Shown in pieces: positions 14,612 through 17,109 of a DNA stretch of 17,109 bases; position 1 is the first letter of the stretch, and every line of letters starts with the position of its first letter. The notes under the pieces were generated by a model. That model searched no databases, was not told the origin of the DNA, and was given only the letters and a program-made list of their open reading frames with translations. A program made the position numbers and the translations under genes. The stretch comes from an uncultured bacterium (GTDB lineage Bacteria > Bdellovibrionota_C > UBA2361 > SZUA-149 > CALKYB01): assembly GCA_938003565.1 (NCBI GenBank), contig CALKYB010000105.1, forward strand, positions 1 to 17,109. Direction: 5' to 3'.

Positions 14612-15718
14612 TTAATTTTTTAACTGCGCCACGAAACGTCTAAAGGAAGTCTCAGTCTCAAAAACCATTCCTAAACGTTTGCGGCCTTGACTATCTACAG
14701 AGACTTTAACTTCTTCAATATCGGTTAATCTAGAAATTTTACTCTCCAAACGACGAAGACTAGCCTCGAAGCGATCTTCCTCTTCGTCCACCTCAGCATA
14801 GCCCTCGCCCTCAACCTTAAAAGCTTGAACCAATTTCTCCAAGGCTCTAACAGAAAGATTTTGCTTCAGAACCTTTCTAGCGAATTTAAGCTGATCACCT
14901 TGCTCAAGAGTCACTAGGACTCTTCCATGACCACCACTAAGGTTCCCTTCCTCAACAAGTTCCAATACGCTGGGCTCCAACTGAAGAAGTCTAAGAGAAT
15001 TAGAAACTGTAGCACGGTTTTTACCAACTGCTTCAGCGATAGCCGACTGGGTCATATCAAACTGGCTCGAGAGAATCTTAAACGACCTCGCTTCTTCTAT
15101 CGGGTTGAGGTCTTCACGTTGCGCATTTTCAATAATCGCACACTCAACCGCTTCTTTATCCGAGAAAACTTGTAGCAAAGTTGGAACTTCTACTAAGCCA
15201 GCTAACTTGGCAGCCCGAAGCCGCCTTTCACCGGCTATTAACTCGTAACCAGAGACACCTTCAATTTCCCTAACAACTACTGGCTGCAAAATTCCTTTCT
15301 CACGTATAGAAGCAGCGAGTTCCTCCAAATCTTTTTCTCTAAAATCACTTCTGGTTTGATAAGGACTAGGTCGGATTTCCTCCGCCAGGACAAACTTCAA
15401 AGCACTTGGAACGCCGTCTGAATTCTTATCGAGAGGTTCTTGGGATTTAAGCTCAAACGAATCAGAACTAGAAGAGATGGTATCTACAACTTGAAAATCC
15501 CTCGGCGAAGTCGCAAGATTAATCTCTCTAAACCCTTCTCCGTCTTTAGAACGATCCACAGCACTGGAGTGAGTTTCAACCTCGTGGCTACTAACTTTAG
15601 ATTTCAAGGCTCGCCCGGTGGAACTACGCAGCGCTCGAGCCACCGCGCTAGCCAACTCTTCGCCATTTTTTTCTGGCATCTTTATCGGGTCCCCATCTTT
15701 ATACTTACTTTGGGTCAT
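14612..15718 (-). CDS. parB: ParB-family chromosome partition protein with long N-terminal extension
   Basis: DNA-binding CTPase of the ParB/Spo0J family, which loads at parS sites and helps segregate the replication origin. The N-terminal nuclease-like domain starts near residue 108 and has SPYQTR (118-123), GERRLRAAKLAG (163-174) and ENAQREDLNPIEEA (197-210), the CTP-binding and family signature boxes. The helix-turn-helix at about 223-246 (TQSAIAEAVGKNRATVSNSL) is followed by GGHGRVLV. The C-terminal 70 residues form the expected dimerisation region. Residues 1-107 are a Ser-, Lys- and acidic-rich extension with no recognised domain, making the protein 368 residues against a usual 280-300. 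No parA is next to it: the upstream neighbour is xthA in the opposite direction. No good parS site was found in the window. A TTGACA (minus strand, 15776-15781) lies upstream without a good -10. Confidence 0.93.
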   Translation of the reverse strand: MTQSKYKDGDPIKMPEKNGEELASAVARALRSSTGRALKSKVSSHEVETHSSAVDRSKDGEGFREINLATSPRDFQVVDTISSSSDSFELKSQEPLDKNSDGVPSALKFVLAEEIRPSPYQTRSDFREKDLEELAASIREKGILQPVVVREIEGVSGYELIAGERRLRAAKLAGLVEVPTLLQVFSDKEAVECAIIENAQREDLNPIEEARSFKILSSQFDMTQSAIAEAVGKNRATVSNSLRLLQLEPSVLELVEEGNLSGGHGRVLVTLEQGDQLKFARKVLKQNLSVRALEKLVQAFKVEGEGYAEVDEEEDRFEASLRRLESKISRLTDIEEVKVSVDSQGRKRLGMVFETETSFRRFVAQLKN

Positions 15719-15880
15719 GCTAAACTCAACTTGTCTTGTGCTACCGAAAACTTATTGGAACCATGCAATAGGCAGTGTCAAATCCCTTGCTAAAACACTA
15801 AAGGATTTGCCCTATCTTTTAACTCGTTTCAGCAAATAAGGAAAAGGTAGAACTAAGTTATTCCCATTTTTTGGTAAAAA

Positions 15881-15889
15881 TTATCCACA
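15881..15889 (+). promoter_or_regulatory. Perfect DnaA-box consensus between parB and xthA
   Basis: TTATCCACA is the strict DnaA-box consensus. It lies in the divergent gap between parB and xthA. Only one perfect copy was seen, and there is no adjacent AT-rich unwinding region or cluster, so this is not an origin by itself. It may be a DnaA regulatory site for parB or xthA, or chance. Confidence 0.4.
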
Positions 15890-15929
15890 GCTAGCTCTAC
15901 TAGGGCTAACTTTATAACAGCTGAGGGTT

Positions 15930-15985
15930 CTACGAATCCAGTCCTTGATGGAAAGACTCTCCGCATTGAGTCGCTGGAGTCGTAG
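15930..15985. other. Nested hairpin upstream of xthA
   Basis: CTACGAATCCAG (15930-15941) pairs with CTGGAGTCGTAG (15974-15985) with one mismatch. It encloses a second stem GACTC/GAGTC (15955-15959 with 15968-15972). The structure ends 24 bases before the xthA ATG. A TATAAC at 15913-15918 could be a -10 just upstream, which would put the hairpin in the xthA leader. Confidence 0.5.
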
Positions 15986-16009
15986 CCGAAACCCCAATTT
16001 GAGGTTTGG

Positions 16010-16795
16010 ATGAAACTCATATCCTGGAATGTAAACGGCCTTCGGGCGGTAAGAAAGAAAGGCTTTGCCGACTTTGTCAGACGCTCAAAACCTGACGCAC
16101 TTTGTCTTCAAGAACCTAAGATTGGATTTGACCAACTCGAAGACGTAGATATTTCACATGCCGGTTATCAAAATTTCTATAGCTTAGCTCTAAAGAGAGG
16201 TTATTCTGGAGTTCTAACTTATGTTGATGATTCACTTAAAGTGCAAACGAAAAAATGTAGCTCAGGAATAGGAGTGAAACGCTTTGACCAAGAAGGCCGA
16301 GTTGTCGTTACCGCCCTGGAGGACATTATTCTCTACAACATATATTTTCCTTCAGGAACTTCCGGGGATATCAGGCAGGACTATAAATTTGATTTTCTAA
16401 AAGCAATATATAAGCATTTCAAACAACTATCACCCAAAGATAAAGAGCGATTGGTCGTATGTGGTGACTTTAATATTTGCCATCAAGAAATTGACATTCA
16501 TCATCCCAAAACGGCCGCCCAATTAGAGCTCAGTGGCTTTCTTCCTGAAGAGCGACGCTGGATGGATGAATTCTCAGAACTAGGCTTTGTTGACTGCTTC
16601 CGACAAGTTAACGGTGATAAGCCTGACAAATATACTTGGTGGTCTTATCGAGCCGGAGCAAGGGAAAAGAACCTTGGTTGGCGCATTGATTATTTTTGGG
16701 TGTCAAAAAAACTTGAGCGAAGAGTTAGCAAGGCTAGTATTTTAAATAGGACCTTAGGATCGGATCATTGTCCAATTGTGCTTGAGCTGGATTGA
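16010..16795 (+). CDS. xthA: Exonuclease III (AP endonuclease)
   Basis: Magnesium-dependent exodeoxyribonuclease III of the EEP fold, which cuts at abasic sites and removes blocked 3' ends in base excision repair. All family motifs are present along 261 residues, a normal length: SWNVNGLRA (5-13), LQEPK with metal ligand Glu35, CGDFNICHQEID with Asp153 and Asn155, YTWWSYRAGAREKNLGWRIDYFW (209 onward, Asp227), and the C-terminal SDHCPI with Asp252 and His253. The usual LQETK is LQEPK here, a conservative change beside the catalytic Glu. GAGGT lies five bases before the ATG and supports the start. The gene stands alone, with a nested hairpin in its upstream region and a terminator overlapping its stop codon. 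Confidence 0.96.
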   Translation: MKLISWNVNGLRAVRKKGFADFVRRSKPDALCLQEPKIGFDQLEDVDISHAGYQNFYSLALKRGYSGVLTYVDDSLKVQTKKCSSGIGVKRFDQEGRVVVTALEDIILYNIYFPSGTSGDIRQDYKFDFLKAIYKHFKQLSPKDKERLVVCGDFNICHQEIDIHHPKTAAQLELSGFLPEERRWMDEFSELGFVDCFRQVNGDKPDKYTWWSYRAGAREKNLGWRIDYFWVSKKLERRVSKASILNRTLGSDHCPIVLELD

Positions 16796-16813
16796 GTCAA
16801 AACCAGCTCTTTT
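16784..16813 (+). terminator. Intrinsic terminator overlapping the xthA stop codon
   Basis: GAGCTGG (16784-16790), within the last xthA codons, pairs perfectly with CCAGCTC (16803-16809) across a 12-base loop, followed by TTTT (16810-16813). The 7-pair stem is GC-rich enough for a terminator, though the T run is short. Confidence 0.6.
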
Positions 16814-17109
16814 GATGGCTCTTCCTAACTCAGTAATTTTAAAAAAGGCCCTAAACCTCCTCTAAAAGGTTAGCTCAATGATCTTGGGCGACTGTTGAGA
16901 TTTTGACGTATTTCCTCAATTACAGGCCTAAATTGGTGCAAAACTAGACGCAAGTGCCTAATATAACTACAAATATTATTCAAACCTAATGTCACACTTT
17001 TTAAGCACACCCCCATAACATACTTGTAAGCCGGTTTTCGGTCTTACGGAGTTTTATGTATATTTTTTGAACCAGTCGGTGAAGAAAATTTAGTTCCCAG
17101 TTTGGCTAG
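16814..17109. other. Gene-free right end of the window
   Basis: No open frame of useful length on either strand. It contains the second copy of the 18-base motif (16952-16969) and a hairpin at 17026-17047 (GTAAGCCG-gtttt-CGG-t-CTTAC, one bulged T). TTGACG at 16903-16908 has no matching -10. I see nothing else. Confidence 0.5.
16952..16969 (+). repeat. Second copy of the 18-base motif at 6146-6163
   Basis: Same orientation as the copy at 6146-6163, with 2 differences in 18 bases (C/T at the sixth position, C/T at the sixteenth). No gene begins within the remaining 140 bases, so any downstream target is outside the window. Confidence 0.3.

Noticed and set aside
15440..15839. Overlapping + strand frames opposite the start of parB
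   Set aside because: They lie over the well-supported parB frame, have no recognisable domain and no ribosome site.
15926..15942. tRNA T-arm-like string GGTTCTACGAATCC
   Set aside because: It is part of the larger hairpin at 15930-15985 and lacks the other tRNA arms.

Overview
The window is bacterial chromosome, AT-leaning (roughly 40% G+C by eye), with ten protein genes and several intergenic stretches of 300-550 bases. The core bacterial genes (both exonuclease VII subunits, ParB, exonuclease III, a sigma-70-family factor, a two-component kinase) exclude a phage or archaeal origin. No rRNA or tRNA was found and no protein is diagnostic of one phylum, so I do not name one. Shine-Dalgarno sequences are patchy: clear before the sigma factor and xthA, weak or absent elsewhere.

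Layout. At 1-2239 (+) lie a hybrid histidine kinase, probably cut by the left edge, and a single-domain receiver protein, separated by a leader that ends in a hairpin plus a run of T. At 2256-4255 (-) lies an xseB/xseA pair encoding exonuclease VII; xseA carries an unusual N-terminal module. At 4661-5815 (-) is a sigma factor with a lysine-rich, histone-H1-like N-terminal tail. A 545-base divergent gap follows. Two + strand genes of unknown function (6361-8271, 8578-9699) then share an architecture: a peptidoglycan-binding-like motif followed by helical repeat-like segments. At 10128-14212 (+) a SNF2-family ATPase is followed after 2 bases by a relative of SWIM-domain proteins that has lost its zinc finger. 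At 14612-15718 (-) is parB without an adjacent parA, and at 16010-16795 (+) is xthA.

The genes fall into DNA repair and chromosome maintenance (exonuclease VII, exonuclease III, SNF2 with its partner, ParB) and signalling or transcription control (kinase, receiver, sigma factor). No single operon unites them.

The most unusual structure is in the convergent gap 14213-14611. It holds two foldable elements (14254-14415 and 14443-14570) in opposite orientation. Both have 26-base terminal arms whose sequences differ between copies while base pairing is kept. Both carry the same two 11-base core motifs at matching positions, enclosing variable hairpins. This looks like a structured-element family, RNA or DNA, that I cannot assign to a known class.
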